Shown: positions 24,548-38,700, counted from the stretch's first letter. The stretch: DNA of 64,000 nucleotides from Clavaria fumosa (GCA_951802425.1 OX637801.1:2232001-2296000), one strand, 5' to 3'. Notes: generated from the sequence alone by a model not told the origin. Made by a program: numbers and translations.

Positions 24548-27526
24548 TTACAGTATTTCCGGGTAATCTAAACCGATGGACTGGTGAGCACGGTTCATAT
24601 GGTCGTATACCTCTTGTCCACTGCGGAACGTCTTCATACACACCCAACACATGTGCGTCCCACAGGCCGCGCAAGTGATATGATTGCACCCGCCATTCTT
24701 CTCCAGATCAGCCGTGCATGTCGGACACGCCTTGACCCCATTCGCGTCTTTCCATTGCTGCAGCGCCTGGAGCCCGCCGCTGATGTTGTCGATGTGTTGT
24801 GCGCATGTTAGGCCCTCGTGGAACTCGACATGGCATCGTGCGCAGATACGGGCAAGGCACGCTGGGCATTGCAGCACCGTCCCATGGTCTCCCTCGTCGT
24901 TGTGTCTGTAAACGACCCTACAGTCTGGCGTGGGACAGTACTGGAATTCTTTAGTGCGCGCGTGGACATGCGACAAGAAGGATGCCTCGAATAGCATAGT
25001 TTCTTCAGCTGGGGAGAGCAGCTCGCGGATGGTAGAATACGGTACATATGCGCCGCATGGAGAATTCGGAGCAGCCTTTATGTCTGGGTCATCGGCCTGT
25101 GTCTGAACCTCCGCTATGCACTTCACCAAGGTGAAATTTGCGGATTGGCTGTGTGAGCGAAGTAGGTGCTGTAAGCACATCGAGCAGTACGAGTGACCGC
25201 AAGGGAGCCCAATTGGATTGGAAGGGTCACAAAAACACACAGGACAAAGCCCTTCTAGACTTTCCCCGAGCTGTGCCGCGGCCGAGTTATCCATAGCTGC
25301 AACGGCGTGGCGAACCTTGCGCAGATCCTCTTCATCTCCTCGGACAGTTAGCGTCAGCGCGATCACATCTAGCACAAGCTTGTCCGCTCCAATCTCATCC
25401 GCTAATGTCTTCAGACCACCCGTCAACAATGCTTTGAGTTTTTCCTTCCTTAGCAACAACACATGTCGCCGAGCCACAATCTCTTCCAAACGCTGAATGA
25501 TGAGTCGTCTAGCGTGGTCACGGTCGCCGTAGAGATAGAGTGTCCTTGTCCTGGTGTCACATTTCACAAAGCTTGTTGGCTGGACATTGACCTCCGAGAT
25601 GAAATGCTTCCCGTCTTCAGTCTCAAAATACTCGTCCCAGACGTCCTTCCCGTCCAGCATAAATGCTTCCCCGCGAAGCACCTGCTCCAGATCCACTTTC
25701 AACTTCCCAAGCTTTTTGGGATCTGAGCCGTATATCCGGATGCACACAGGATCCACCCCACCTTGCTCTTGATCGTAGTACCGCAATTTGGAAACATCAT
25801 GCCCGGTTTGCAAGTGATCAAGCTCCCCCTTGACTATCCTGAACTGTCCACACGGAATGCTATACTTGATGGAATGGATCTGCTCGACCCACACGATGTT
25901 GTTTCCGAGAAATTCGTGTTTCGTGTTGTGTACTTCTTTAGCTGCTTTGGCGGCCGCATCGGAGTTGCTGAACTGCGCAAATGCTGTGAGCTTGGTTTTC
26001 TTGTTGTCCACTGGTAATATATCGAACGATTCGAGCGGACGGTATTTGCTTAGAAGCTGGCGGAGCCCTTCGATCCCTTCATTTCGCAAATATGTGGGTT
26101 CGCCCAAGGTAACAGAGTTGGACTGAGTGAAGCGTTCAAGATGGGCCAAGTCTGTTTCTAAAGGTAGACCCTTAATTTTAATGGTGGAAGAAGAGCTTGA
26201 ACTCCACGCAAGGCTTCCACGCATCGAACGAACATTGGAGTTCCGGAGCGAGGCAGAGAGCGTGCGCCCATCGAATATCTTTTCTGTTAATTTATCGACA
26301 ATTTTCCGCGCATGGGCCATACTAGGGTAGTTGGCCCAAGCCATGAGAGCCGGAGCAAACCAGCTGAGCTTTACCCGACGGCTGAAGAGAGTACCTGAGC
26401 CGCTCTCGACGGCGCCGCGCAAATTGAGCCGCGCAGCTATCTTCGACTTTTCGCAAGGACGATCATCGAGGTATCGTACCGCCTTGGCGGCTTGGTCACA
26501 ACTTGCAAACTGAAGCGTTGCTGTAGAAGTCGCTTCAAATACATTGAATTTCACAAGCCCCTCCAGGGGTCGCGTGAGGTCCAGCATGTCGGCTTGGGTG
26601 AGGGATTGAGGGAGGTTGGATAGAATGACGTTGGAGGACTCGAAAGGGGTTGTAACCTGCATGACTGAGGCACCGGCACCGAAATGGACTTCGCAGTGCA
26701 AAATTGAGCGCGTAGAAATTGTAGATGATGGAGTGGAGACTGGGACATCAGCCTGGTCCTCTGGGGCGTGATTCAGGACAAGTGCCTCTGATGACAGAGA
26801 TGACTGTGACAGGTATGCGGGTTTTGGTCCTTCGTCCTGAGAGATATTGTGCTTTGCCGTACGCCCATCGGGCTACGCAGAGAATTGAGCCCAACATGCC
26901 TCGCTGGCCACACTAAGAGTAATTGTTAAAAGTACCTTGATAGCGAGAGCAGATTGAACGCTGCGTTCCTTCCAAGATTCTATGACATGCAAAAATGTGC
27001 AAGCCTCACCCTTGGTGCATTGACCTAGGTTGAAATATATGCAAGGGGTTTTGAACGGGGAACCCGTCACCGGGTCCTGCGATGGCGGACTGCATTTAAC
27101 GGTGTTCGGTGTACGAGGATGACGAAATGTACACAGGTCTCCGTTCTTGCACATACCCTTGAGGAAATATTTGCACTGGTCCCGCGGGAAAGCACCTTGG
27201 AGATCACTTTGGGCCGCTGAACGAACAAGTGGTGCATCTCGCTGCATTGTAGCGAGTGGTCGGCGCCATGATTGTGTCTTCGCTTGAGGCGACGTTGGAC
27301 CGGAGGCATCGAGATGGTTGAACAAACAGGCCGAGCCCTGGGTGCACCTTCCCTGCAGGAAAAATTTGCAAATCACTTGATTCGAAGAAGATTGATATGA
27401 CTGCGTATGGACGGGTGGCGGAAAGGCTGCTCCTGGTGTGCTTGCATTTACAATGTCATGAGATAGATGACATTGAGGACCATATCTGCACGTCCCACGC
27501 AAGAAAAAGGGGCATATGGTAGCCAT
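24548..27526 (-). CDS. CCCH zinc finger - RRM-like - RBR (RING-IBR-RING) E3 ubiquitin ligase
   Basis: Predicted 959-residue ubiquitin ligase with RNA-binding modules; exons 27526-26936 and 26836-24548 with a 99-nt intron. The start ATG at 27526 begins directly at the first CCCH finger (CPFFLRGTCRYGPQCHLSH). Three more follow (CKFFLQGRC, CKYFLKGMC, CIYFNLGQC). Downstream, NVILSNLPQSLTQADMLDL resembles an RRM start, with other RRM- or KH-like stretches to about residue 700. The C-terminus is a full RBR: RING1 CPVCFCD..CGHSYCSMCLQHLL, an IBR, and RING2 CPTC..GGCNHITC..C..MCWVC. The GGCNH cysteine (about residue 914) is the predicted catalytic one, as in Parkin and HOIP. The combination is known in fungi, but substrates are unknown. 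Confidence 0.85.
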
Positions 27527-27792
27527 TTGTCGAAGGGCGGGAGACGAGCGCCAACAAGCGGGAATTTGGACATCTGGCCTCGAACATACTGAATCGAACG
27601 CATCGTATATTTGTCTCTGTCGACGCAAGTCAACAAGATTATAGTACCGTTCACAAGCTAAGCCGAAAAACATCCGTTTCAAGATGAGATCAACACGGCA
27701 AGACACCACTGGTCCTGCACGACAGCCAACTATATCGACGGAACGTTCGGCATCGATTGTCCAGCAATTAAACGCCGAGCGGCGTGCGTTTG

Positions 27793-30006
27793 TTAACGCG
27801 GAGTCAAGCCTAGTGGAACTCCAGTCTCCAACTTCGACAAAAACCCCATTATCGCCTGCCTGACCGCTCCGGCGGTCGGCCGCGTTGTCGGGTCGTCCTT
27901 GGACCAACAACAGTTGATATAATCCCAATGCTCCTCTTCGAGAGGAGGTTGAGTGGGACGCTCGGGTAGCTGTTTTCGCATTACCAAAACGGTGACTTGG
28001 TCATTTGTGCGGCGTGAGGAATACGGGATCTCGCCCGATAAAACCTGTGAATAGTTATCAGAATCTCAGTTAGACGACCCGAACTTTAGACACACCTGAA
28101 GCATTATGGACCCGTACGAGAAGATGTCGCTGTGCGTAGTTACCGCAGTATCCTCTTCCATGAGTTCGGGAGCCCGCCACCGAACAGCACCTCTGGTAGG
28201 AGTATCATAAGATGTTTTTTGAAACGCAGGCATGATCATCGAAATCCCGAAGTCGCATAGCACAGCATGTCCTTCGTTATCAATGAGCACATTGCCCTAG
28301 AACCAAGTTGTTCATATGGGTCGCCAAGAACATGTCCATCACGCAAACCTACCCCAGTCACATCTCCATGGATCACGCCTATCTCGTGCACTGCAAAAAT
28401 CGACTGTGGTAAGGCAGAATCATGGTTGACCTGGATAAAAGTGCAAACAGTATTCGAGTCCTTGAATAATATCGTCAAGCTTTTGTTACGTTGAGACAAA
28501 TTGGCTCAATGAATAGTTTCGGAAGAGCTCACAAGGCAAAAACGAGCAAGTAGCGTCAACGCCGTGCTAACGTAGTGGCTTAAATTGCCATTCTCCATCC
28601 ACGGACATATCATGGACGGGAGAGGACTAGAATCGAAAGCTATGCCATACAACGGAAGTATATTCTTGTGCCTCAACCCGCTCCACACTTGAATCTCCCG
28701 ACTCAGACGCTAATCAAGGATTCAGTACTGCAAGAAATGAGGGACAATCAGAAATGATACCCACCATCGCAATTTGCTGTTGGTTTGGGTCCTTGTACCC
28801 CAGACAAAGAACCTTGATTGCCACCTAAGCAGGGTATGATGAGGACGACTGGATTACCAAGTAGCATCGATCAGCACAATACCTTGACGCCTTTCTGACG
28901 CCAAGTGCCAGTGTGGATATTCGCAAATCCTCCCAGTGAGACAGGATAGGAACTGTCACGATCTATATGTTCGGTCAGATCCAAAACTGTATATGTTCTG
29001 CTTTGTATTGAATTTGTGATATCGCCGACGGATGCTAAGTCTCGATGCTTCACAACCGGTGTGAACTCGAGCAAAACTACATTGGGTGACCCAGTTTCGG
29101 GCCTTGCGCGCGCTTGAGGAAACACAGGAGATCGATCCGAGCTCAGACTCGAAATTTGCCGCATTAACTGTGACGGACTGCTTGGCTTGTCCGAGTTCGT
29201 AGCATCGTCAACAGCAGAGGCTTGCTCTTCCGGCACGTCATTTCGGGCTTGCCAAATCCGATCGTTCGACGTAGAGCAACTCAATGGTTCTTCCGTCTTT
29301 GCGGCAGCCGATGATGCCAATGGGGCCAGGCAAGGCGTAAGCGGTGGGGTGATATAAGGATTGGTTTCCGGGAGCGAGGTATGTAGGAGTGCTTCGGTGC
29401 CCCATAGATTCACGGATGACGTTGGAGCGGAAAAGGCACAGACATTGCTCTTGTCCCGGTCCGATGAATGCAACACAACAGGATTTGAGAGATGTGATCC
29501 TTCCGGCCTGCTGGATCTCCCTAGCCTGCCCTGTGAACGAGGGGCATTGGGCATTGACCCATCGATCAGCGATGAATTTAGCGAGGCATCATTCGTTATC
29601 GCATTGCGATTTGAGTGAGCCAAATGAGGTTGTCCGCTGAATGCATTCATTGGTCTTGAGAAGAGGGATCGGTTTAACAGATTACGATGGAGAGTGTCAT
29701 GGTGGACCCTCTTGAAGGCATTTTGCAGGATAGATTCAACCTCCCTTGGCATGCGTATGCCAAAAATTTGGCTGACTGTTGGCCAATCTACAGGCTGGAT
29801 GAACTGTGCTTCATGGGGAGTCGGGGAACGGCAACATCCAGGATATCCGGGGTTCGGGTGGATCGCCTGTTGATTACTTTTAAACCACTGAACCAGTAAT
29901 GAGGCACACAACAGCGGAGAAGATCATTTTTCGCCCACTTTGCAATAACCACAACCATTGAAGTGTAGTGCTGGGTCGAGGTAAAATTATTGGTAAAACG
30001 AGCCAT
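27793..30006 (-). CDS. TKL-like protein kinase with altered catalytic loop
   Basis: Predicted kinase of the tyrosine-kinase-like group that is expanded in Agaricomycetes. The likely start is 30006, joined by an intron 29877-29804 to a Ser/Pro-rich N-terminal region of about 300 residues; this 5' junction is the least certain. The kinase domain shows GGFANIHTG, VAIKVLCLGYKD, HKNILPLYGI, GLEYLHEIGVIHGD, NVLIDN, DFGIS, and TRGAVRWRAPELM. The normal HRDLKxxN loop reads HGDVTGGN here: the HRD arginine and the catalytic-loop lysine are absent, while the Asp, Asn and DFG are kept. The gene has many short introns and ends at LGLTPR. It lies 267 bp upstream of the RBR ligase on the same strand. Confidence 0.75.
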
Positions 30007-30629
30007 TTCGAATTGGGACGCACATTCCGCATTTATTAGATATATGACGTTGTGGCAAGGGTGCGCAACTCTATTGCGACAGATCTCGCGACGGTGGGGG
30101 CAACTTCATGTTTGAAGTGCGTTAGTAGAACACTGGAAAGCACAGCACAGCGCACCTTGGACCTAGGGGTGTAAAAACTTTACACATTTCGCATGGGGGA
30201 ACATTGTCCAGGAACCCGGACAACGATTTGAAGCACATTTGACGGGGCCTACGTGCAGCCTAAGAGGCTTCCCACATCACACTGCAACCAGGTGCTCCAG
30301 CGGACGCGGGTGGACCCAGGGTGTTCTTTGGTGTGTGTAGACAGACGCATTTGCTGCGAGCTTTAACGAGGTTTCCCGCCCATCACCATGTGCTCTGAGT
30401 CAGCCTCGACTTTGCCTTGCAGGATACGCGTGTGCGAAAAAGGGGGGGCACGATAGCCCTTAAACCTAACGCTTGCTGTACGTAAGTATTCTGAGCGCTG
30501 TGCAGCGTTCAGAGGCAGGTGATGTGCGGTAAGACTGTGGGGAATGCGCGGAGGACAGACGAAAGCAGTCGCCGAATGTCATCTCTACTGTGATGTGCTC
30601 CGGCATCCACGACTCAGCAATCCCATCTG
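30007..30629. other. intergenic region between kinase and xylulokinase
   Basis: Divergent upstream region of the two genes. No open frame with a recognisable product and no repeat was seen. Confidence 0.5.
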
Positions 30630-32473
30630 ATGTTCCTCGGATTGGACCTGTCTACTCAACAGCTCAAAGCTGTCCTGATATCTGACACCAGTCAACTTAT
30701 TCACGAGTGTGCTGTACGGTTCGACGAGGATCTCCCATATTTTGGGACTATCAATGGTGCCCTGTACGCACCTGATGGAGCAGTAAATTCCCCCGTACGC
30801 ATGTGGTTGGAGGCTGTCGATTTGCTATTTGAGAGGATGAGGGATGCTGGCGTGAATCTCAAAGCCATCAAAGCATTAGCAGGGGCGGCCCAGGTCTGTC
30901 CGAGTTCATACAGAGTACTCAGCAACGTTGGGGAGGCCTAATACGTCTATCGTCCAGCAACACGGTTCGGTATATTGGTCTTGCGACGCAGAACATATCC
31001 TCGCAACTTTGAACCCGGGACAACCTTTGGCGACTCAATTGTGCCCTTGTGCCTTCGCGTTGCCATTTGCACCCATCTGGCAGGACTCTTCGACAACCGA
31101 GGATTGCCTCAAATTGACGGACCAGGCAGGAGGCGAGCAGGCCTTGGCGGACATGACTGGCAGTCGAGCCTACGAACGTTTCACTGGTCCGCAAATCGCG
31201 AAAGTACGTTTTCATTTATGCCGATAGCCAGCTTTCCTCCAAGCGCTGCTAGGTCCGCCGCATTCATCCAGACGCATACAAGAATACCACCCGCATCTCC
31301 CTGGTTTCCTCGTTCTTGGCCTCGTTGTTTCTCGCACACCTTGCTCCCATTGATGTCGCTGACGCCAGTGGCATGAATCTTATGGATGTTCTCACGTGCA
31401 AATGGGACGACAGACTGCTCGAGGCCTGCGGAGGACCTGATCTTCGTTCAAAGTTGGGTTCGGAGCCTGTGACCGGTGGCACCCTCCTTGGCAAAGTGAG
31501 CGATTGGTGGGTTCGAAGGTGGGGTTTTCATCCGGGTTAGGCCCTCAATCGATCTATTGTCGAGATTGCTCAAATCTCTGTTCAAATGTCAGATTGCATG
31601 GTTGCCCCATTCACTGGGGACAACCCAGCAACTCTCCTGCCCCTCTCAGACTTAGGAGGTGCGATTTTATCACTGGGTACTTCCACCACTTTCCTTCTGT
31701 CAGTACCCCCGAGTGAAATACCACCTCGGAGGCTCACGACCTCGCACCTGCTCGCGCATCCGACTACACCCAATGCGCATATTGCAATGCTATGCTACAA
31801 AAACGGGGCTCTTGCCCGTGAGGAAGTCCGTGATCTGCATGCGGGCGGGGCTTGGAGCAAATTCAGTGATCTTGTGCGGGCTTCTCCACCGGGCAACAAT
31901 GGTTTCTTTGGGTTGTACTTCCCCCTGCCGGAAATTATTCCCCCTAATGTCCGCGGCACCTTTTTCTTCGCAAAGAACGAAGGAGACCTACGGCCGCTCT
32001 CAATCGATGAGATGCCGGCGACCGCGCATCCTCGCGCCATTCTAGAGTCGCAGTTTCTCTCCATTCGATCTCACGTACGAGCAATCTTGTCGCCTCAAGC
32101 ACGGCCGATTAAAAGTCTCATCCTGACTGGCGGGGCGTCTTCTAATCCTACTGTGCAACAGGTCGCGGCGGACGTGTTCGGGTTGGAAGTTTTTGTTATG
32201 AAGAACAACGGGGAGGCTGCCGCAACTGGAGGAGCACTGTTGGCAATGTACACATCGTGGAAGCTCGAAAATGAAGGCGGAACCTTCCAATCAATGATGG
32301 ACACCCTGCGGAAGGACCGTCCGACCAAAGCGACAGTCGTCAAGGTCGCAGAACCAGACGGGAAAGAGTCCGTACGCCTTTTTCAGCAGCTCGTTGAAAC
32401 TTATGCGGCGTGCGAAGCATACATTGTACAGAATTGGAATGTTCTCAACACGGATCCCTCAACTGCAAACTGA
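30630..32473 (+). CDS. XKS1: D-xylulose kinase (FGGY family)
   Basis: Phosphorylates D-xylulose to D-xylulose 5-phosphate, feeding pentoses into the pentose phosphate pathway in the cytosol. Exons 30630-30893, 30958-31203, 31253-31535 and 31593-32473 give 557 residues. The N-terminal sugar-kinase phosphate motif is FLGLDLSTQQLKAV. ALAGAAQQHGSVYW and SGMNLMDV are typical of xylulokinases, VAPFTGDNPATL and LSLGTSTTF form the middle signature, and GGASSNPTVQQVAADVFG the C-terminal FGGY motif. The N-terminal start fits the family with no extension. Length and motifs match fungal xylulokinase closely. Confidence 0.93.
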
Positions 32474-32798
32474 CCGGCATCTCAATCATCGAGGTATTCA
32501 TGGCTGTCTCGGCTGCTCTTGTAACCTGAAATATCAAAACGATAGAGAACACATTATGGTGGCATGACAGCAGTGCATATCATGCGTGGTAGTAAAAACG
32601 GTGGGAGCCCTTGTCGGACGTCGTACTATACATGGAAGAAGCTGCTTTGCCATCGCATGAGCAATCTTCTCTATTAGTACAAAATAATATCCGAACACGA
32701 ATCTACAATGATCCCGTTTGCTGTAGGTGAGCCGCAGTCTGTGAGGTATTTGCACCAAAAGGGTGAATAAAACGGCGGCGAGAAGAAGTATGTTCCGG
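32474..32798. other. convergent intergenic region
   Basis: 3' flanks of xylulokinase and the GHKL ATPase gene. Nothing else recognised. Confidence 0.5.
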
Positions 32799-35700
32799 TC
32801 ACGCCGGCGTAAGCAGCTTCGCGAGTCCCAAGATATGGTTTTCGCAGAGGGCAGAAAAGTAAAACTCGTGTTCCGAATTATGTGGCTGGACTAGATTGTG
32901 TGCAATCTCATGCCCCAAAGTGAAATACCTGGACGGCAGTCAGAGTATATCCACCTTCCAGACGGCAACATACCATGAAGTATATGCCATCTCGAGATTG
33001 CCTTTGTGAACATTAACGTCATCTGAGTCATCATCAATGAGATTGTAGCGTGAAAAAGATAGAGGTAAAGGAAACGCACGCCATGCCTCATAATAGCGAA
33101 GATTGAGGAATATACTGCCATTCCGATTGAATGCGATCCGGCTACCGCTAGTATCGTAAAAAATGTGTAGGCTGGCTGCAGGGAGTTTATAGACGTCGGC
33201 TAGAGGCATGATGATATGGATGAAGCGCGCTAATGCGTCCTTCTTATTGTTGAACAACAAATCGGGATTTTCAATCGCTGGAATGAAGTCTCCATACGTT
33301 GTCTCCAATTATGTCGTGTGACGTACCCGTTGATGTGAACACTTTGATACTTCCCATCTGACCTGCGCAAAGTCAGTAAAGAAGTAGGGTTATAAAAAAA
33401 TAGAATAGACACTTGCCAATAAATTTCAAATCGTCTGCATGGCCAGAAACATCACAATAGCCCTCATTCGAAGTCTCTTTGATCATTTGCATGTGTTCTC
33501 TGTTCCGTAGCAGATGACCCTGCTCCGCGGTACACGCTTTGATAGCTTGATCTAAATTTTTTGCTTTACGGAGTGAAAATGAGAGCGGGCACAGATTGGT
33601 CAATGTGGATGTCATACATATATCGTCCCACGGTGTAATGGTAGGAGTGTTAGATCCACGTGAGATTTGCGATGGAGAGGGATGGTTCTGTATGACCTTC
33701 CGCAGGGACTTCATCATACCTGAACCAAATGTCGATTTAGAATCGGGAGTAACATCTGCAGCATTCACGGCCGGCTGTGATGGCTGCCAGACAAAATCAT
33801 TGGTTTGAGAATGTGGCTCTGGCGGCCGCGCGGGGGGGAGGGGAGGTTGAGACACGAGCATTTCGCTTTCAGCTTGACCTCGCACAGCCTCCCTCGCAGC
33901 TTCTCGTTCTGCTTTTTGCTGCTTTAGTATCCTATCGACTGTATAGTGATGCTCCGTTATGAACGAATACATTTCTGCGTTTTCTCCGCTCACCATTGTA
34001 ACCACGTCTCCTAAGAGAACGCAAGTCCGTAGATAGGATGGTCATGAGTAACAAAGCGTCGCTCGGTTTCTGCGCTTCGAAAAGCAATTTGCACAATGAC
34101 GTCGCGACTCTATAACAGAATGAGTCACCGTCGCAAGCGGTTGAAATGGTTGATATACTAATAACTCACTCGTACATGTCCAATCGGGAGTTCGCCGCCA
34201 AAAGCAAATGAATCGGCCCAACCCCAACTCGCTTCGCAATGGCAGAGGTTTCCTGACTGCGCATCGACTTAACGTTACCAAACTTCAGTGACTTGGTCAC
34301 GGAAATTTTGCCGTATGCGTTTACAACAAAGTTGTTGCCATCGTGTAACCATTTATACGTAACCCGTCTCTGAGAATGGGTATGTTCGTGTAAAAACAGA
34401 GGCAATCTTTCCAAGATAAGTGAGCGAGTGTCCACAGCCATTTTGCAGTCTTTGATTTCGGGAGATGTCTTAAAATCTTCCTGGATCAGGTTGCTCAAGC
34501 GTGGGGCTCCCAGAAAAGCGTAAAATGCTGTCCAACAAATCAGACAGCAATTTCGAAATGAGATGATTGAAATTTTCATACATTCTAGCAAGTCTTCTTG
34601 TGGAGCGGTGAATATGGCATCACCAAAGAGCTGATATCCATTGAGATCATCGGCGATAACAATTTCGGTGGGCTTTCTCAGATCATATTGCATTTCCCAG
34701 TCATCGTCATCAGGCTCTCCGAGGCCTGATTCTGGCTTTCCCTGCACAGAAGAACGAGGCTTCCTTTGTGAGCATAGCAGGATCGGAGCCTTCCGCATGT
34801 CACGCAGGGTTCGTGGTGTTATCTGTTGCCTGTTCAAAGCGATATTGCAGAGTTCCTTCAAGTAACTGCGGCTCAAAGTCAAAAATACTCGAAGATATAG
34901 ATGAGAACACCCTACGTCATACGTCCGTTCACCAACGCATAGAATTTGTGGGGGTCAGCCAGCATTACGCATGCCACTTCTTCCACAGACGGTTCACGTC
35001 TTGTCCCACACGCACCGAGAAAGCTGTTGGCTTGGGGCCCGAAATCGACGAAAACAAACAGATTGGAATGAAAACTCTCAGATCCAGTTCCCAAATAGCA
35101 TTGCTTCGGTGGTAGCCAACGAATCGAGCCCTTATCGCCAGCTTGTTTATTTTCTACGATTGGGACGATCGAGAGCGTTGATAACTTATTAAGCTCTGCT
35201 GGGGAGAAATCTTGCCAGCAGTGAACTTTCAGCTCCAGGTTTATATTGACGTTAGATGTAGCCATACCAATAATACGCCCAGCTAGGATACTGAACCATT
35301 GTTGAGCTTGCGCTATGTCTTGAGGCGGCTTCTTTTCAAGCAACGATACCAACGTTGATGCAGAAGGTTGCTCGGGGATCTTGAGCTTTACAAGGGCATC
35401 CGCCTGATAGTCGGGCTGAACAACCAGGAGCCCCAATAATGCCCATTTCGGACTCGTGTGTACCTAAGGGAGAGGCTGAGCTACGCGACATTCTCCATCA
35501 CAGGTACTTACCTCTTTTGGAGATGCCATGCAAGCTTCATTTCCCCGAAGAGCAGGTACGTATGCCACGTGCGAGAAGTTGGAAGGATTATACTCAGGAT
35601 AACGGGCGGGTAGGTTGTCAATGAGATACTTTAGGGCAATAGGGCGAATGCTTGCATCTGAACTGGCGGCAAGTTTGATTATAATTTCCAAAGGAGGATA

Positions 35701-38700
35701 ACGTTGCAATCCCAGCCGATACAGGAACTTGGCTAGAGTGCGTCAGCGGTGCGTTACATTGAATATTGTTTCACTCACCTTCCTCAGATGATCCACGCCA
35801 TTTCGGAGTCGTTCCCCAATCTATAATCGGCAGACCAAGTTGTCTATGGATATCTGACGGCTCGTACAATTCACGCGCGCGATATCGAGTCTTAGTCTCC
35901 ACGGGGCTGTTTTCTGATTTGAAGGCGCTTGTCATCTCTAGCCGATTCATCTCTAATGGAGTAAGTGTTGATTGCACAGACACAAGGTATTTGGTCAAAT
36001 CTGCGATGGTCCAACCGCCGGTCTTAATCATTCTGAAGACACGATTCAGGGTGTACCATTCCCAGCGGCAAGATTTTAGCATACCTATTAAAAACAACTT
36101 GCAAGTCGACATGTTTACGAACGCCCAGGGTGCTGAGGAGTTTCTCCATGTTCCCTTTGACAGCAATTCCAGAAGGGAATGTCACGATGGGCAAGTCTGA
36201 GAATAGTTTGACATTTGCGAAGTATGCATCTTCGGCTTTCTGTAAACCTTGCAAGGTGGGTATACAGGCGACACTGCCAAGCAATTTGGCCACTTCGGCT
36301 TCCGATTCCTTTGAGAGAGACGGCCAGGCACGAGCTAGGATGGACAGCACGCGTTCTGCCCACAACTCGGAGGACTGGAGATCATGGTGTGGATTTGAGG
36401 CACAGACGGAAGGAGTCGTGATGTGTTGAAGCCATTCCACAATTGAAAAATCTGTCCATGGCAAAGCCGCTGTTAGGGATGAGGGCTGGAAATGCTTGCT
36501 CACGGTGAATGGCAACACATAGTCAGGCAACGGGCCATCAACAGGGATTGAAGCGCCGATGCCCCAATTATTGATGAACTTGCGAATCGTAGACAACGGT
36601 ATGATTCTTTCATCCAACGTGCCCGGGGAGCCAATAGTCAGGACAGCGGCGTCGAGCAGCTTTGCCCGAATATCCGCGATACTCGGATTTCCGCCGCGCT
36701 GGCAGACAGCGATCCACCATTTCAAGCATTCCGTCATCTCTACATCAGAAAGGGGCCGAGAGCGCAGTTCATGCAGCACATCCTCGAAAGTAATGTGCTT
36801 TAATAAATCCCTTTTTTGGAGTGAAGTAACCATGCCACTACATTCGGAGACCGCGTCCGTGGGCAGCAAAGGAATCTCTTTGACGAAGCCTGCTAAACTT
36901 GCATCAGGGAGCCGGATCTCTGCGGCGTTTCGAATGCCAACAGTCGAGATTAATGAGAAAGATTGTTTTTTGGCACAAGCGAAGAATGCCGCCTGAAGCA
37001 GGGCAGACACCTCCGGAGAAGGTGTTGAAGGGTGGAAGGTGAAGAATTTAAGAGCGTGTATAGCCCGATGCGTCAGTCGAGACTGTGTCTCAGGTAAGGA
37101 GGCCGCGGAGGAAGTTCCCCAAAGGTCCCGAACGCGCTCCATTTCCAATTCATAGGCAGCACGAGACAGAAATCCACCAACATAGAGAAGCTCCTTGTTC
37201 CAGACTAAGACGAGCGATTAGCCATATTCGAGGATCACTCCAGAATCCGTACCTGAAACAGTCCGATCCCTGTTGGGTGTGAGATGAAGAAAAGGACTTT
37301 AATTTGAGAAGACTCACACAAGATCAATGGATTCGCGCTCCACTGTTGGTATGAATCTGCTAGACATGTGTCCAGCAAGCCCTGTCGTCTGACCTGTTGC
37401 ATGTCCCTACAAACTGGATTCAGGAGGGATAGATCTTGTTCTGGAAATCGTGCTTACGATGAACACGCGAGAATGGCCCTGACTGGAAGAACATGAGTGG
37501 AACCACAAACGTAAAGCTGAATTTCTGACCCATCGAGGTCCGCGCGAAGTCCTTGGAAAACACTGCGCCCAGCAAAAAGCTGATTCTCATCCTCCTTCGT
37601 ACTTGCTTCGTACTCATCCTTGCCTGTCTTTGAAAGAAGGGGTGTTCCAAGCAGGCCTATTAATGAATGCACAATATGTGACCTACATAGATCAGCTCGT
37701 ATTTGAGTTTCGCTGGTGGGTCCTTCTTTGTGCTCCGTCGTAGTTCATCCTTCGTTTTCCTATCTAATCTCACATCAACGTCTGCCGACAGGATATCGAG
37801 AGAAACGCTGGCGGTGCCGATTTCGAGAAGTTCGGCTTTCCCGACCGATGGCAGCGGACTGAGCGCGCGTTGGGGGGTAACGGAATTAAGAACTGAAGAG
37901 AAAAACCCGCCAGTTAAATATTTGACCGGTTTAGGCGGATTCATGGAGTAGACCCATCGCATGACTTCCGCCTTGACATGCAGGGGTGTAGATCTGATCG
38001 CTTTCACAGTCATGATAGACTGGGGACTTGTCGCTGTCAAACCTGTTGGGATGGAAAGAGGTTTCGGAATCCCCGAGGCCTTGGTCAACTTGGTCAGGCA
38101 GTGCTTATCAAAGTATACGCTGACTTCAGATAGATGAACCATGAAGGTGAGTGACGAGGCAAGGAAACGTATGAATTCTGATGCAGGAGGAATCGGCGCA
38201 GGGTCTCGTAGGGGCATCTCGAATGAAGTTTCAAAGGCCGACTGCGTGGGGGAAGGGAGCATGCCTCGCCTAGCAAAGAGCTACCAAACCGTCGCGTTAG
38301 CCGACGAGGCAGAAATCCACAGATTACGTACGGTATCCTTCTTGTCTTTCCAGTAAAAGCCCATCCATTGCTCTGTGAATGTTGATGAGAATACATTGCA
38401 GCTATGTGATGAGAATGCTGACCGCCTGATGTCACAAATGGTTCCTCCGTTACGGAGAACAGGCTGTAAAACCCTGGGATGCTGTTAATCGATGGGCAAG
38501 GAACTAGCGTACAGGAGCATACCAACTCCGAATGCACCAATCTTTTCCTCGTCAGGATTGCCCTCAGCTACACGTAGTAGCGTCAGAGGCTTTGTCCTAG
38601 CTCAAGCTGGGAATTGCGCACCTATCTTCTTAAGCCGAGCCCAGTCTTCATCCCGGAATAGCATACCATTGTTCCGGAAAACCCATTGATGTACCTACCA

